From Porogramme epimiltina (taxonomy: Eukaryota > Basidiomycota > Agaricomycetes > Polyporales > Polyporaceae): 64,000 nt of DNA. Within the stretch, counting starts at the first letter, position 1, and each line of letters begins with the position of its first letter. The notes beneath the pieces are model-generated. The model saw only the letters and a program-made list of their open reading frames with translations, ran no database searches and was not told where the DNA came from. Where the stretch lies: contig FTLJ01000306.1 in assembly GCA_900155495.1 (NCBI GenBank), positions 54,083-118,082 on the forward strand, read 5' to 3'. Shown piece by piece: positions 23,562 to 34,965 of the stretch. The translations under genes were made by a program, and so were the position numbers.

Positions 23562-24153
23562 GGTGTATCGCAAGTGAGATAGAGGGAGCTTGGGGGGGAT
23601 GTGGAGGTCCGTCTGGGAAGCCTTTGAGAGGTCTAGCGTATTTGATATGTCGGACCCGCGACTATTGTTGTGTGCATGGCTGACATGCTCATTGGGCCGG
23701 AGGCTGGCTTCACGCCCTGTGAAACGAGGCCGGTCGGGTACGAGTCTTCTCGAAGCCGAGGCAGATAGGAGTAATGGAACGGCGCGTGGTGTCGGAGAGC
23801 GGACGGGGACCCGGACGGGGCCCTGGTCCCTTTTGAAGCTGAAGGTTATCGATTCCGTCTTGAACAGACTTGAACGGGCGTTTGACAGGGCGCCCGACGA
23901 GGAGCACAGACGCTGGTGCCACCGACGCGTCTGAGCGCTTGACGCGTGATGTCATGGCCAGCCGGACGGTCGCCATGGAGTAACGAGGTCTCCCTCTCCT
24001 CCCTTTGCCGAGTTTGGGCCACACCCAGAAGCCCTTCGCTCTGCTGACAACATCACTCGACCCCACCACACTCGCACGCTCCTTCTCCCACCTCTACCAC
24101 CACCACCCCTCCCCAGGAACCGCGCATACTTCTACGACCCTTACGAACCCCTC
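23562..24153. promoter_or_regulatory. Divergent upstream region
   Basis: This 592-bp stretch separates the divergent AhpD-like gene and the small nuclear-type gene and should hold both promoters. Pyrimidine-rich sequence precedes the plus-strand start. No exon is seen. Confidence 0.4.
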
Positions 24154-24860
24154 ATGCGTGAGTTCGCCTGGACATACATGTTGCGCATTGGGTAGTGGCT
24201 GACGCGCCGCTAGCTCCCAAGAGACGCGCCGCTGACGACGACGACACGGCCCAGACGACGCGTGGGGCCAAGGCACCCAAAACCGATGCCTCCCCAAAAG
24301 CTAAGGGCGCACGCGGAAAGAAGGGCCCCAAGGTACGTTCACCTTCCACTTCTCTGTGTTTCTCCTCATCTTCCTCTCGTGCGTGTGCTGACGTGCTCGC
24401 CATCCAGGCAAATCTCCCCGCGAGCGCATTCAAGGAGCGCGCGCTGCCAATTCATATCAACATCACCCACACGCCGCCCGTGCTCGCCGACGACGGCTCC
24501 GTCACGCTCGCATCGACCGACCCTGGTTTCATTGGCGGCGCGACGCTCCTCCCTGGCACGTTCGCTACCGGCAGCTATGGTTGGAAGGGCAACAAGCGCT
24601 TCACGGTGGAGATCGACAACCCAGATGGCGAGGGCAAGGAGAAGGTTCATGTCATGCTCACGTACGTAGAGACCGCTTCGATTGAGGCTGCTGGCGTGCA
24701 TACTAACACCGTGTTTCTGTGGCCCAGTCTCAACGCGACAGTGATTGGGAGCAAAGGTGCCAAGGAGGCTGACGAAGCTGACGAAGGCGGGGAGCCCGGT
24801 GAGGCTAATGGCGAGACGAAGGAGGCTATGGAAGAAGCTGTTCAGGATGACGACTCCTGA
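24154..24860 (+). CDS. Conserved-looking hypothetical protein, probably nuclear
   Basis: I do not recognise a named domain. Four exons (24154-24157, 24214-24332, 24408-24661, 24728-24860) give 169 residues. The first coding exon is just ATGC: the start codon is split from the rest, which then reads PPKRRAADDDD. Basic clusters (PKRR, ARGKKGPK) suggest nuclear import. The middle is a compact beta-rich segment with PIHINITHTPPVLADDGS and GSYGWKGNKRFTVEIDN. The C-terminus is acidic (EADEADEGGEPGEANGE and DDDS). The layout of basic start, beta core and acidic tail resembles small histone-binding or chromatin proteins, but that is inference only. Confidence 0.6.
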
Positions 24861-25978
24861 GCCACTTTGGTGTATACTTACTTGTCGGTGATCTATCGGG
24901 TTTAATAGTTGGACGTCGGAAAGGCTACATCTTTAGCTAATGTTACATATATCCTTGGAATGTCATGAACGCGGAGCTCTTTTACGATGGCGAGGTGGCA
25001 GGCCTCGGGTCAGCCGCATATAATATAGACGAGATCGGCGAAGGCGGGCGGGACCAGCAGGGATCGCCCGTGGAGGCCACGCCTTCGCGATGAGGTCTTA
25101 TGTCTTCTGTTTTGTTTCCCAAGTCTCTGCACGGGGGGCTAAGTGCTCACTTGCATTCAGCCCACCGGTACCGAGCCTTCAAGTATTCCTCACCCGGGCC
25201 ACAGTAAACCACAATTTTACAGCTCTTGGCCCTCACAACCAACAAAACACTCGCTACTGGCGTTGCGTGCCAGACCATGATTTGTACAACGACCTACTTT
25301 GTTCCAGAATTGCGCAGTATACCCCAGACAAAGTAGAATGCCTTGGTGAGCACGGTGCATACTGATAGAGGAGGAGACAGACATAGTGTCGGCCAGATGA
25401 AAAGAAAAGTGGCTAGAGTAGATCCTTCGAAGGATTACTCGGGGTAGATGATCGAAGAAAAGAACGACAAAAAGTAAGGGTTTGTGAAGGGCACGGGCCA
25501 TCCGCGCGAACAGACGACGCGTCCTGATCTCCTAAGACTAACTCGGCACGCCCTGCAGGTTGCGGAATTGCTTCCCTGGCCAGTCAAGGGCGTATTATAC
25601 CAGGTCGACCCATGCCTTACGGCGCGGGAGACGCGAAGTAACCAAGTTTTCTGGAGGGGACGGTCTTGAACCAGCGCACAGACGACTGAGTCCGTTGGAG
25701 CTTTAGACCACCTCACATTCCCGGTTTAGGGCCATTACAGCCACTACACCATTGTACCCTGCTTAGCTGCTTATCTTCTTCGAATATACCCCCTTCTTTT
25801 TGACCCGGGAGCTATGAGCCCCACTGGTATTGCTCAGTGCCCGCGCTATCGTGCGCTCGTTTCGCGATGTCGGGCCACGTTCGCAACACGTTCGTCCACC
25901 CTCCCCGACCCCCTCCTCGATAAAGGGCGTCGTCATCGGCGTTTCCGTATTTTCGACCACAACTCGAAGTTCCCCACC
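24861..25978. other. Intergenic region with a tRNA-like remnant
   Basis: No coding gene is seen. On the minus strand, between about 25770 and 25650, an A-box-like string (TGGTGTAGTGG) is followed by a B-box-like string (GGTTCAAGACC). No paired acceptor stem can be drawn, so this is at best a degenerate tRNA or a tRNA-derived element. Confidence 0.35.
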
Positions 25979-26997
25979 ATGTCTCTCCTCCTTGCCCCGA
26001 TCGTCGAAGTCTACAGGCTTCTCCTCGCGCCGGTCGCCCCTTTCACTTGGTTTGGCCTGCAATTCAGCACGCTTGACACCGTCGCGGCGTTCAGGCTCTG
26101 CATTGCGCTTCGCCAGATCCGCGAGAAGCTTGCGGCGGACCATTTGATGAAGATGAAGACCATAGGCGGAGAGAAGGGCAAGGCCGCTGCCGTTCCTGAG
26201 GTCGAGACGCGGTCTTTCATGCGCGATGCAGCGGCGGCGCTCGTCGTTGTCTACGGGGGCGAGGCGGTCATGGGTACGTCTCCGTAAACCCATTAATGAT
26301 ACCTTATTCTGAAGGCTGTCCATAGCCCCGGCGTTGGCGATCCCGCCCTCTTTCATGCTCTCGGGCGTGGTACCGGTGTTCTATACCGCAATCCAAGCTA
26401 TCGTCGATAAGCTGCCATACGTCCCTGCTCCCTCATTCGAGTTCGAGCTCCCGCTGGCCGCATTTGACGGCTTCAGCCGTGCGTTCCTGCTCTGCAACCT
26501 CATCCCGCCCATGGTCACGCAACACGCCTCCCCGGCCATCCGCGAGAACCCATGGACGCTCCTCCTCACGTCCCTCGTACGCCCCCTCCGCACGCGCTTC
26601 TATCCTGATACTCACGCGCCTCTCTTTGCAGATGACAGCCAACGCCGGCTTCTTCTTCACGAACCTCTTCTCCTTCTTCCAGCCGTACGCGCTCACGCTC
26701 ACCACGCCCACCGAGTTCCTCCCCTACGGCTGGACGACGACCGACCTCTGGTGCGCGCCGCTCGTCACGGGCCTCTACGCCCTCCTCACGCACGCGCAGC
26801 CCTTCTGGGCCGACGCGCACGCCGTCGCCTTCGGCTGGCTCGGCCCTGCCGGCGGCGCGAGCGCGGAGGGCGTCGCGCCGCTCGACCCCGAGCTCGCGCG
26901 GGCGGTGTGCACGGTCGTGCTCGCGGGGCTGTTCACGACCCGCGCGGTGCGGAACTTTGGGCCTGCGGCTGCGAAGCCCAAGACGAAGACCCAGTGA
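25979..26997 (+). CDS. Conserved multi-pass membrane protein of unknown function
   Basis: Three exons (25979-26273, 26326-26576, 26632-26997) give about 303 residues. The N-terminus MSLLLAPIVEVYRLLLAPVA is hydrophobic. Further likely membrane segments include FMLSGVVPVFYTAIQAIVD, FSRAFLLCNLIPPMV, AGFFFTNLFSFFQPYALTL and LVTGLYALLTHAQPFWAD. The stretch LPYGWTTTDLWCAP stands out as likely conserved. A short Lys-rich tail (KPKTKTQ) ends the protein. The overall layout loosely recalls small intracellular cation-channel proteins such as TRIC, but I see no diagnostic motif and leave it unnamed. Exons join in phase with normal short introns. Confidence 0.65.
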
Positions 26998-27388
26998 GGT
27001 GCGGAGGTAATGAGAGTTTAAGCTCGTGCCTGCGCTCGACTAGAGCGCTCTAATGTGATACGGAAGACGGCTCCCGTAGAGATACGTAGAATGGCACGAC
27101 CTTTCATAGGCTAGATACGGACATAACTGAATACAGGATCGGATGTTACAGTGAATGGGGTTTGTGATTCGAGTGCTTGAGTTGGCACGCAGGAGCACGC
27201 TGTAGCTCGCTAGGATAAGAAGCAATAACAAGTTACAACCTAGAGCGGGTTGCACTGGATTATTCATGCATACAAAGCACAGCGCGAGAAACTACAGTAC
27301 ACATCCATAACCAAACCCAGCAGCAGCAGCAGCACATCAGCAGCCTTCCATTCGGCCGCCCATTTCAGCCACCGCGCAGCTCCCTCGA
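26998..27388. other. Convergent intergenic region
   Basis: This short AT-richer stretch lies between convergent genes and is probably 3' UTR of both. A run of CAG triplets occurs near 27320. Nothing else is seen. Confidence 0.4.
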
Positions 27389-30261
27389 TCACCGCCTCCC
27401 GCCATACCGGTCGCGCGAGACCGACCGCCGCCTCCGGTCGTAGTCGCGCTCACGCGAGTCCTCTCGCCGGCGATCGCCGTGCTCCTTAGCCCTGCGCGGC
27501 GGCGAGTACGAACGCGAGCGCGAGCGGCGGTCGTTGCGGGCGCGCGAGGGCGGGGGCGGCGTCGGCGACGCGGGCGGGGAGCGCGGGCGCCGGTCGTAGT
27601 CGCGGTCGCGGTCACGGTCACGGCCACCACGGTCGCGGTCGCGGCGGTCAGGAGTGTAGTCGCGTCGGCGGGGAGGGGAGTCCTTGCGGGAGCCGTACCG
27701 GTCGCGGTCACGATCGCGGTCGTCGCGGTAGCGTGGGGGAGGAGAGGGAGAGTCGCGGCGGGGGGGGCGGGGGGGGGGGNNNNNNNNNNNGAGTCGCGGC
27801 GGGGGCGGGGGGGGGGTGTGCGGGAGTCGTCTCGTGCGCGGCTATCCTTGCGGCGTGGAGAGGGCGAACGGCGATTGCGTCTCGAGCGGTGCGAGTCCTC
27901 GGAGTCGTCCGAGTCGGTGTCCGAGTCCGAGTCCGAGTCCGAATCGTCAGAGCTGTCGGAATCCGAGGAAGAAGACTCGGCTTCCAACATCGCTCGGCGT
28001 TGCTCCATGATGAGACGCGGAGCATTCTGCGGGAGCACTTAGACTCGGCAACAAACCTGCGGAGATAGAGACATACCTTGAGGTGCTCACGCATGTCTTC
28101 GGTGATGGGGCCCAACCCAATGGAAGTGAAGTAGTTGATGGCGAACCGCGTGTCCTTCGGGTTGTCCATAGGGAACATCGTGCGGCAGGCTATCTGGACT
28201 TCGCTGTCCTTGAATCGCTCGGCTACAGTCTTCAGACCCATGCTCTCCGAGATTTCGTTGAACAAAATCTTGATGAAGATACGGGAACTTGATGTCGTGT
28301 CGTCTTCTGTGAGTGAGATGCAGTCGAATACATTCCACGAGATTGCGTCGGATGCAAGGAGGTGCCCGAAGAACCGTGCGATATTCCGTAGGCGGTTGGT
28401 CTCGTATCGGTGAACGGTTTCGTAGTATTCGCGGAACGCCTGCTCGAAGGCGTCGAACCACACGCGATTGAGCCGGCAGAAACGCTCTCCGATGAGCCCG
28501 TAGAATGTGGAATACGACCGCTCCTGGGAGCAACACTCGATGATCATTTTGGCGAGCTCGATCTGTCGAACGCTCAGTCAGGTGACCTTCATAACGTGAC
28601 GAGGGGTACATACCTCTTGACCCTCCTTGATTTGAACTTTGAGCAGTTTGTGAACAGCTTCTTCGTAATTGAGAGCGTTCATAATCGTGAGGTAAATCAC
28701 GCGACGAAGGTTGATGAGATTTGTTTGTGTTTTGTCCTGAATACCTTCCATCTCTTCCACGGCTAGCCCCAAGTTAACAACCGCTCAGCTGAGCTGAAAA
28801 GTGTACACGTACCTTCGTTGTTCTCGTCCTCTTCTGATGACTCCTCTTCAGAGCCGGATTCTTCTTCGTCAGACGATCCCTCGCCCAAAATTTCCGCCCT
28901 GATCTGCTTGTAACGCTCCTCGTTTTCAAGATAGTTGGGGTCGGCCTTGAAGATGTCTGCCCGAATGTGAATATAATATCATGAAGTAGACGTCACGGAT
29001 ACTCACTGAGTCCCTCTTGGACCTGCAGCTCCTCCTCCAATTGTATCTGATGCGTAATCTGCTCATCCTCTTCGACCAAGTCTAGACCTTCAGGGATGAC
29101 AGGGTTGTCCTTGTACTTGTCTTTCCGGACCTGCATAAGGACCTCGATCATGTATTGTACACGGTGGCTGATAGTGCCCTCGTTGAGAACAGCGCGGAAA
29201 CGCTCGAAGACTGTCGCGTTTGCTTTTGGTGAATTCTCGGCGAGGAAGGCGCCGACTTCTCGCATGAACCCGACCGCAATTTCGATAGAGTCGTCCGTCG
29301 GGCGTTCGAGGAGGAGCACAAGGATTTGAAGGGCGATGATTTCGTGCGCGACGGCCTGGTTAACCAGGTGTCCAATGAAGGTGGTAGTAGAATGGCAAAT
29401 AATCTGGGCACAGTGTCAGTAATAAGCATAGAAGCAGGCCTGAGTACGGCCGGGAGCCACCGGAGGTCGCCACATCGCAGGAGCGCCTCTGCCCAGAATA
29501 ACCAACAAGAAGCCAATACACACCTTGTCATTCCGCTTAAAGGCACGTCTGAACTGGCTGATTAACCGTGTGAGGACCAGTTCGCCGACTTGAGGAAGCT
29601 TCGTGTTGATGATAGCCACGAGAGCAGCGAATACGGGGGTGAAGGGCAAACTGGCAGCCTGTGCCTTCATAACGCTCCGCGCGAAGAGTCCCCTGCCCCG
29701 AATAAGATTCTCCTGGAAGAGCTCCGGGACGACATGTTTGATGTTCCCCACGTTAACTCGGTTGACAATACCAGTGATGGACTTGCGAAGGGCGTCCCAC
29801 GACATCCTCTGGTACTCCGCGCTCGCCTTGTCCTTCGACGCTGCCTCCTGCATGGCGCGAAGGCGTGCAGGCGGCATATACACGCCTCCCGAACGCGAGT
29901 TCGCAGTGAGCTTGGCGAATTCGGCCGCGGCGTCGAACTCGGACTCCTTTTTGCTGCCATCCTTGCCCTTCTCCAACTTCTCCAGCTCCTTCTCTGCCAG
30001 GCGCGCCGCAAGTTGACGCTCGCGCTCCGCACGGCGCGCGGGATCCACGTCCATGACCTTCGGAACATCCATCAGGCGAGGGGGGCGCGGGGAGAGGGAC
30101 CTGCGACGACTGGACGGTGGCTGGTCCGTGTGCTCGGGAGAACGCGACCTTTGCGCGAATTAACGGTGGTCGACGGGATTACAAGTAGCGCCAGCGTACC
30201 TTTTCCTCTTCTGCATGCTGTCAGGAGGTGAAGTCGGAGTCATGGTCGCCGCAGTCGCCAT
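27389..30261 (-). CDS. CWC22: Pre-mRNA-splicing factor CWC22
   Basis: CWC22 is a spliceosomal MIF4G/MA3 protein that recruits eIF4A3 and is needed for the first catalytic step. Seven exons (30261-30200, 30148-29524, 29403-29007, 28956-28813, 28762-28614, 28562-28077, 28026-27389) give roughly 830 residues. The MIF4G domain begins after [14 protein letters not shown] and runs through SYDALR-type helices ([16 protein letters not shown]). An acidic linker ([18 protein letters not shown]) precedes the MA3 domain ([20 protein letters not shown] onward), then [19 protein letters not shown]. The C-terminus is an RS/RD-rich tail ([17 protein letters not shown]). An 11-N gap at 27780-27790 interrupts the tail. 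The frame before the gap and the real frame after it differ, so the gap length is not correct as printed. Confidence 0.93.
27780..27790. other. Assembly gap (11 N) in a poly-G tract
   Basis: Eleven Ns interrupt the CWC22 tail. Both sides carry nearly the same string (GAGTCGCGGCGGGGG followed by G-runs), so the gap sits in a short repeat or hides a false duplication. Exon 7 as printed is 638 nt, not a multiple of three, although both flanks encode sensible RS-type sequence. Confidence 0.95.
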
Positions 30262-30655
30262 CGTGGAGAGAGCAAAGAAGAGCAGTGAGCTCAGCGCTAT
30301 GGACAGCGGGCAAACAGGGCGCCTGGATTACGTAACGCGACGCCCGGGTGTGGGCGCTTGAGTGTTTCTGGGCCCCAGGCTGGTCTTCAAGCCATCTTCT
30401 CCTTGTTCTTCGTCTGCGTTATATCACAATTTCTTGCTCGTCCTTTCTGAACATAGAGGGAGAACCGCGCGGTGTTAGAAACCGCTCTCGAGGTGAAGGT
30501 GTGTGAGCGTGACACCGTTGGGCTTGTTCCCGGCCGGACGGCCCAGGTGATTACCGGAATAATTGCGCCCAAGTATTGCGTTAGGTGAGCACCCTGCGCT
30601 GTCTTCTGGTGCTCCTATCTTACTTGGGTCTGCACCGTGATCTTAGCGGGAAAGG
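30262..30655. promoter_or_regulatory. Divergent upstream region of CWC22 and LACTB2-like genes
   Basis: This 394-bp stretch separates two divergent genes. No obvious TATA box or extra exon is seen. Confidence 0.4.
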
Positions 30656-31840
30656 ATGGAGGTGCTTGAGGCTTTACCATCGATATCAAAGGTATTCTAA
30701 CTCCCAAGAGTGTGCCCTCGCGCCTGCACTGACCTCGCTTTCAAGCTTAGCAAGACAGTAACGAGGATTTTGGGACAGGTCGGTATCCTCTCCCTGCCTC
30801 GTATGGGCCATGTCCCTGCAGGATAAGACTTAGGCTGATCACGGACCCCCAGAACCCCGGAAAGTTCACCTTACAAGGTCATTTCTATGATTCCCCAGTG
30901 CTATGACCCCTGGGCATAACCGTACGCAGGGACGAACACTTACCTTCTCGGCGAGCGCAACCCCTACATCCTCATTGATACCGGGGAAGGCAAGGATGAA
31001 TACATCCCCCTCCTCCAATCTGCCCTTCTCGACCCCACCCGCGAGCATGACCCCACCGGACCCCACATCTCCGACATAATCCTCACCCACCGGCATCACG
31101 ACCACACAAACGGTCTCCCTTCCGTCCTCGCCCTCCTCCGCCGCCTCTGGGAGTCCAGCGCTCCTACGTCCGCACCCTCGACTGCCCCGACCCCATTCCA
31201 CCCGCCGCAGATCCACAAGATCCCGCTCACCCCACCGAACGCGCAGCTCTCCGCGCTCCTCGCTTCCCTCCAGCCTGACTCATACGCGCCCAGCCCGAGC
31301 GGCGCGGCGCTGCACGACCTCGCCGAGGGAGACACCCTCTCCGTGACAGGAGGGGGCGAACTGAGGGTCCTGCACACGCCTGGACACACGCCGGACTCGC
31401 TCTGCCTCTACTACCCGGCCGACCGCGCGCTCTTCACGGCGGACACCGTGCTGGGCCACGGCACGGCGGTGTTCGAGGACCTCGGGTCGTACATGCGCAG
31501 CTTGCAGCGCATGGTCGACTTCTCCTCGGGCGGGACGTATGAAACGGTGTACCCGGGGCACGGCCGCGTCGTCCCGGACGGCCACGCGAAGGTCGAGACG
31601 TACCTGAAGCACCGCGTCCAGCGCGAGGAGCAGATCGTCCGCGTGCTCGAGCACCCGCCGCTCGCCGGGGAGGGGTGGACCGTTGAGGCGATCGTGGGCA
31701 CAGTGTACGCCCAGTACCCGAAGGAGCTGTGGGGGCCCGCCGGACACAGCGTCGAGTTACATTTGAGGAAGCTCGAGGGCGATGGGAGGGTCGAGCAGGT
31801 GGCTGACGGATGGGTGCTGGTACACGCGGGCTCCGGATGA
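30656..31840 (+). CDS. Metallo-beta-lactamase-fold hydrolase, LACTB2-like
   Basis: This belongs to the LACTB2/glyoxalase II-like branch of the metallo-beta-lactamase fold; human LACTB2 is a mitochondrial endoribonuclease. Four exons (30656-30691, 30746-30778, 30853-30877, 30930-31840) give 334 residues. The family opening VTRILGQNPGKFTLQGTNTY spans three exon joins and strongly supports them. The metal motif is HRHHDH at residues 85-90. Further ligands are in LHTPGHTPDS, the FTADTVLGHG Asp, and YPGHG. The C-terminal winged-helix-like region (VEAIVGTVYAQYP through SVELHLRKLEGDG) is typical for LACTB2. No strong mitochondrial presequence is visible, so location is open. Confidence 0.9.
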
Positions 31841-31936
31841 GGGTCTGGTTTTGGATAACCGAGGAACGAAAATACAGAGGAATGAGTAAGTTAGAGCACA
31901 TGTGTACATCGCGAAACCCAAATGTCTGTATGTGTA

Positions 31937-34602
31937 TCAGAGTGCATCGAAGTTGATGTGGTGGGACGCCCGTCTCCTCTCCAACTCATCTTCTCTCTAT
32001 AAGGCATGGGTGAGCAATGTTGAAGGGCTCGCTCCAGCAGTAGGCGTACCTTCTCGTTTAGATGCAGCACGAGCACGATGATCGCAAGGATTATCAGCGC
32101 CGCGACGACCGTCACGGTCACCCATGGAATCCACTCCCCAGGCCGCAAGTACAACTCCCGCCTCCACGAGTCGCCTTCGACAGGGGGGATGATGACGACT
32201 TTCGAGTTCGGGATCACCCCCTCCATGTTGATGTAGTGTTGCTCAGTGTGCTTGGTTGAGCCGACGAACAGGTTCTCGATGTAGTTGTTCGTGCGGCCGA
32301 GGCCGAAGTACACGTAGGGCGTCAGGAGGGACTGGTATGCCGCTTGGGGCATCTGTCCGACTGCAAACTGCGGGTTAGCCACATGGAGCTGGGTGATCGC
32401 CATCGAGGCTGACGAACCTTGAGCGGCGGACCGTTGACCTGACGTGTCCAGAACGGTGTACTTATACGTTGCGCCGGAGTAGCTCACGCCATAGGGCTGT
32501 ACGCATTTCAGTATTGGACAAATTCAAAGGAGGTAGCTAGACTTACGTGATGCTTGTCAACGCCGTCGATGGCAGGGCATGTGCCACTGCTACATGCTCC
32601 ATTGAGGACTGCATCAACGTCAGCAAGTGAGCCAATCCACATCTGGCTCGGAGCGCACCAATGGCTTTGAGGAAGAAAGCGTCGTAATAGAAGTTGTTCT
32701 GAACGAACAATATGTTACCCTGCCCCTGGTCCCCTGTGCGCTGCACCATGATATCGAGAGACCCCTGTGATCCGCGCCTCGTAAGCCAATGTGTAACTCT
32801 AACGTGTTCAGCACCTACATCCTCATCCATGTCTAGGAACGCAACGGAGCGTGCATCCTGCACACCCAGAAGCGGGTCCACGTCCTTCTTGACGACCTGC
32901 CAACCACGCCTGCCAGACCCGTCGCTGCTGCAGCCCGCCACACCCCTGGCGCACGGTATTGAAAGCACGAGGTACGGCGTTCGAGGCCGATTGGAGCCGG
33001 CCCCCGTGGTGACGATCGTGAGCATGTCCGGGAAGCCGTCCTGGTTCACGTCCCCAAGCTTAATAGGTACGGGCACCGGTGGGCTTTGCGTCGTGTCCAT
33101 GACGAGGAGCCCAGGGGCGATGGGAGAACTTTGGGATGTGGGGAAGATATCTGAGAGAGGGATGTGGACGAAAGCCTGGTAGGAATCTGGTGAGGAGCTT
33201 ATTAGGTGAAAAAGACGATGAGCGTACGTCGTTGTCCGCTCGGTCTGAAAGATCAAACCCGAATTCTGGATCCGCCGTGCAAAGATTATCTGGAGGCCTG
33301 CAGACGCGTTTGCCGTTTACGATACTTGGCGTCGTGGCCGATGCGCACAGCGGGAGCTGCTTGTTATAGGCGATGTTGATGGAACAGGTGGAGCCTATAC
33401 CAGACGACGGCGAGACCGACGCGCAGCTGGCGAATAGCATATCAAGGGTACCGTCACGATCTAGATGAGGTTGTAAGCTAAAAGCCTCCCGCTGCAAATG
33501 AAAAGAGGCACACCGATGTCGGCAAAAGATATTGACTGCGTTCCTGCGGGGAGTGGGGACTGCTGAACCAGGACAAAGCCCTTCTCTTTCTGATTCACCC
33601 ATATCTGGAAAAACTTGGAGCCCGAGGAGCCCTCACACACGAGGAAGATATCTGAGGGCGCATTAGCTATCACGACGGGCAGGTGCCGAGATTATAGCAC
33701 GGGGGTAACACATACCGGCCAGACAGTCGCCATTTAGATCAACCGCAGCGTTGCTGTGCGGATTTGACAGAGTGCAATGGGCTCCGTTGAACTTCGGGTC
33801 CACGCTGGGTTCTTGATTCAGAGTCTTTACGCATAGACATTTTAAGACGTATACATACATGTTGAATGCTTCCGAGCTGGGGTTCGAGGCGTTCCAAACG
33901 TTTTGCCAGACTTTGAAAGGGGATGAAGCGGACGCAGACGAAGTGGAACCAAACAGATCTATCCGAAGGTCTCCATTCATATCCATTGGAATAGGTTGCG
34001 CCGAAATGGAGGCGGGAGCATCGATCGGGACGTCTGTCACCCGCTCAGATAAGGAAATATGGGTAAAGCTCAAACAGTACTCACCAAACTTCCCTTGGGG
34101 TAAAGCGACATAAAGTTGTACGGACACTTCATTGGAATTTGATGATTGACCATAGACGAGGAGGTCTAATCTCCCATCCTGTGTGAAGTCTCCGGGAATG
34201 ACATTGTACACCTTTTGAGGGTGTCGAACGGCGGTCAACTTCTTGAAAGTATAGCCCTCTGTAGCCATGGGTAATGCAATCGGCGACCAGAGAAACATGA
34301 AGACTCACCGTGGTCCCAGAGATAGATGTAGAGAGACTGGTGATCAGAGCCCAGTGCCAAGAGGTCCAGGCTGCAACTTGGTTGAGTATTCCCCTACACG
34401 GCGACGGATTGAGCACTCACAACTGGTCCCCATTGAAGTCACCGAATGCTACGACGGTGGAATCCGCCGACACGCCCATGGAGCCCGCATTGAGCAGTGC
34501 ATTGCCGCTGAACCGTTTCGGGGGAAAAGGCCATATTGCAGAAGTCGGGAGAACGCTAACCAGAGGCACGAGAAGGGAGGCAGCAGAGGAACTGAACCGC
34601 AT
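31937..34602 (-). CDS. ITFG1/TIP-like FG-GAP repeat membrane protein
   Basis: This matches the T-cell immunomodulatory protein (ITFG1/LINKIN) family, single-pass proteins with an extracellular FG-GAP beta-propeller. Twelve exons (34602-34421, 34370-34309, 34258-34085, 34033-33859, 33804-33716, 33651-33514, 33460-33228, 33175-32819, 32764-32659, 32608-32547, 32496-32050, 31996-31937) join in phase for about 694 residues. It has a signal peptide (MRFSSSAASLLVPLVSVLPT). FG-GAP calcium-type loops follow: GDFNGDQFLDLL, GDFTQDGRLDLLVYG, MDMNGDLRIDLFG, ADIDRDGTLDMLF and GDVNQDGFPDMLT. A transmembrane segment (WVTVTVVAALIILAIIVLVL) and a short cytosolic tail ending SHHINFDAL close the protein. Its fungal role is unclear; surface adhesion or secretory quality control are possibilities. 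Confidence 0.9.
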
Positions 34603-34965
34603 GGGCGTAGCAGAGGAGGCTGCCGAGGCAGTAGTTTGGCAGTACGAGAGGCCGACTCAGACTCGGGTGATCATGCAGCAACCGGCAGTGTTGTGGTATA
34701 TAAGGAGGCCAAGGAGGAAGACTGGGGTATATAGGTCGTAACAATCCTCGGCAGCGTCACGAAGTGTTAGAAGGAGGAGAGGGGGTGCGGCGGCGCGCTT
34801 GGGCTCTGGTGCGTGGGCGCCCTCCGTCGACGTCGTTGCCGGACGGCGCGGCCCGTCTCACCGTCACCCGAACACGTTCAAACGTTCACCAGGCAGCAAC
34901 GCTGGCCGTCTCCTCCCATCCCAGGATCGGTTTACGCCCGCTACTCTACTCCGTGTGCGCTCTGC
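34603..34965. promoter_or_regulatory. Divergent upstream region
   Basis: This 363-bp stretch lies between the ITFG1-like gene (minus) and the mitochondrial-type gene (plus). A TATATAAG string near 34696 lies about 95 bp upstream of the ITFG1-like start and may serve either gene. No exon is seen. Confidence 0.4.

Noticed and set aside
27337..28042. Open frames across the N gap containing X residues and Ala/Thr-rich sequence
   Set aside because: These continue past the gap in the wrong frame; the RS/RD-rich frame ending at 27389 is the CWC22 tail.
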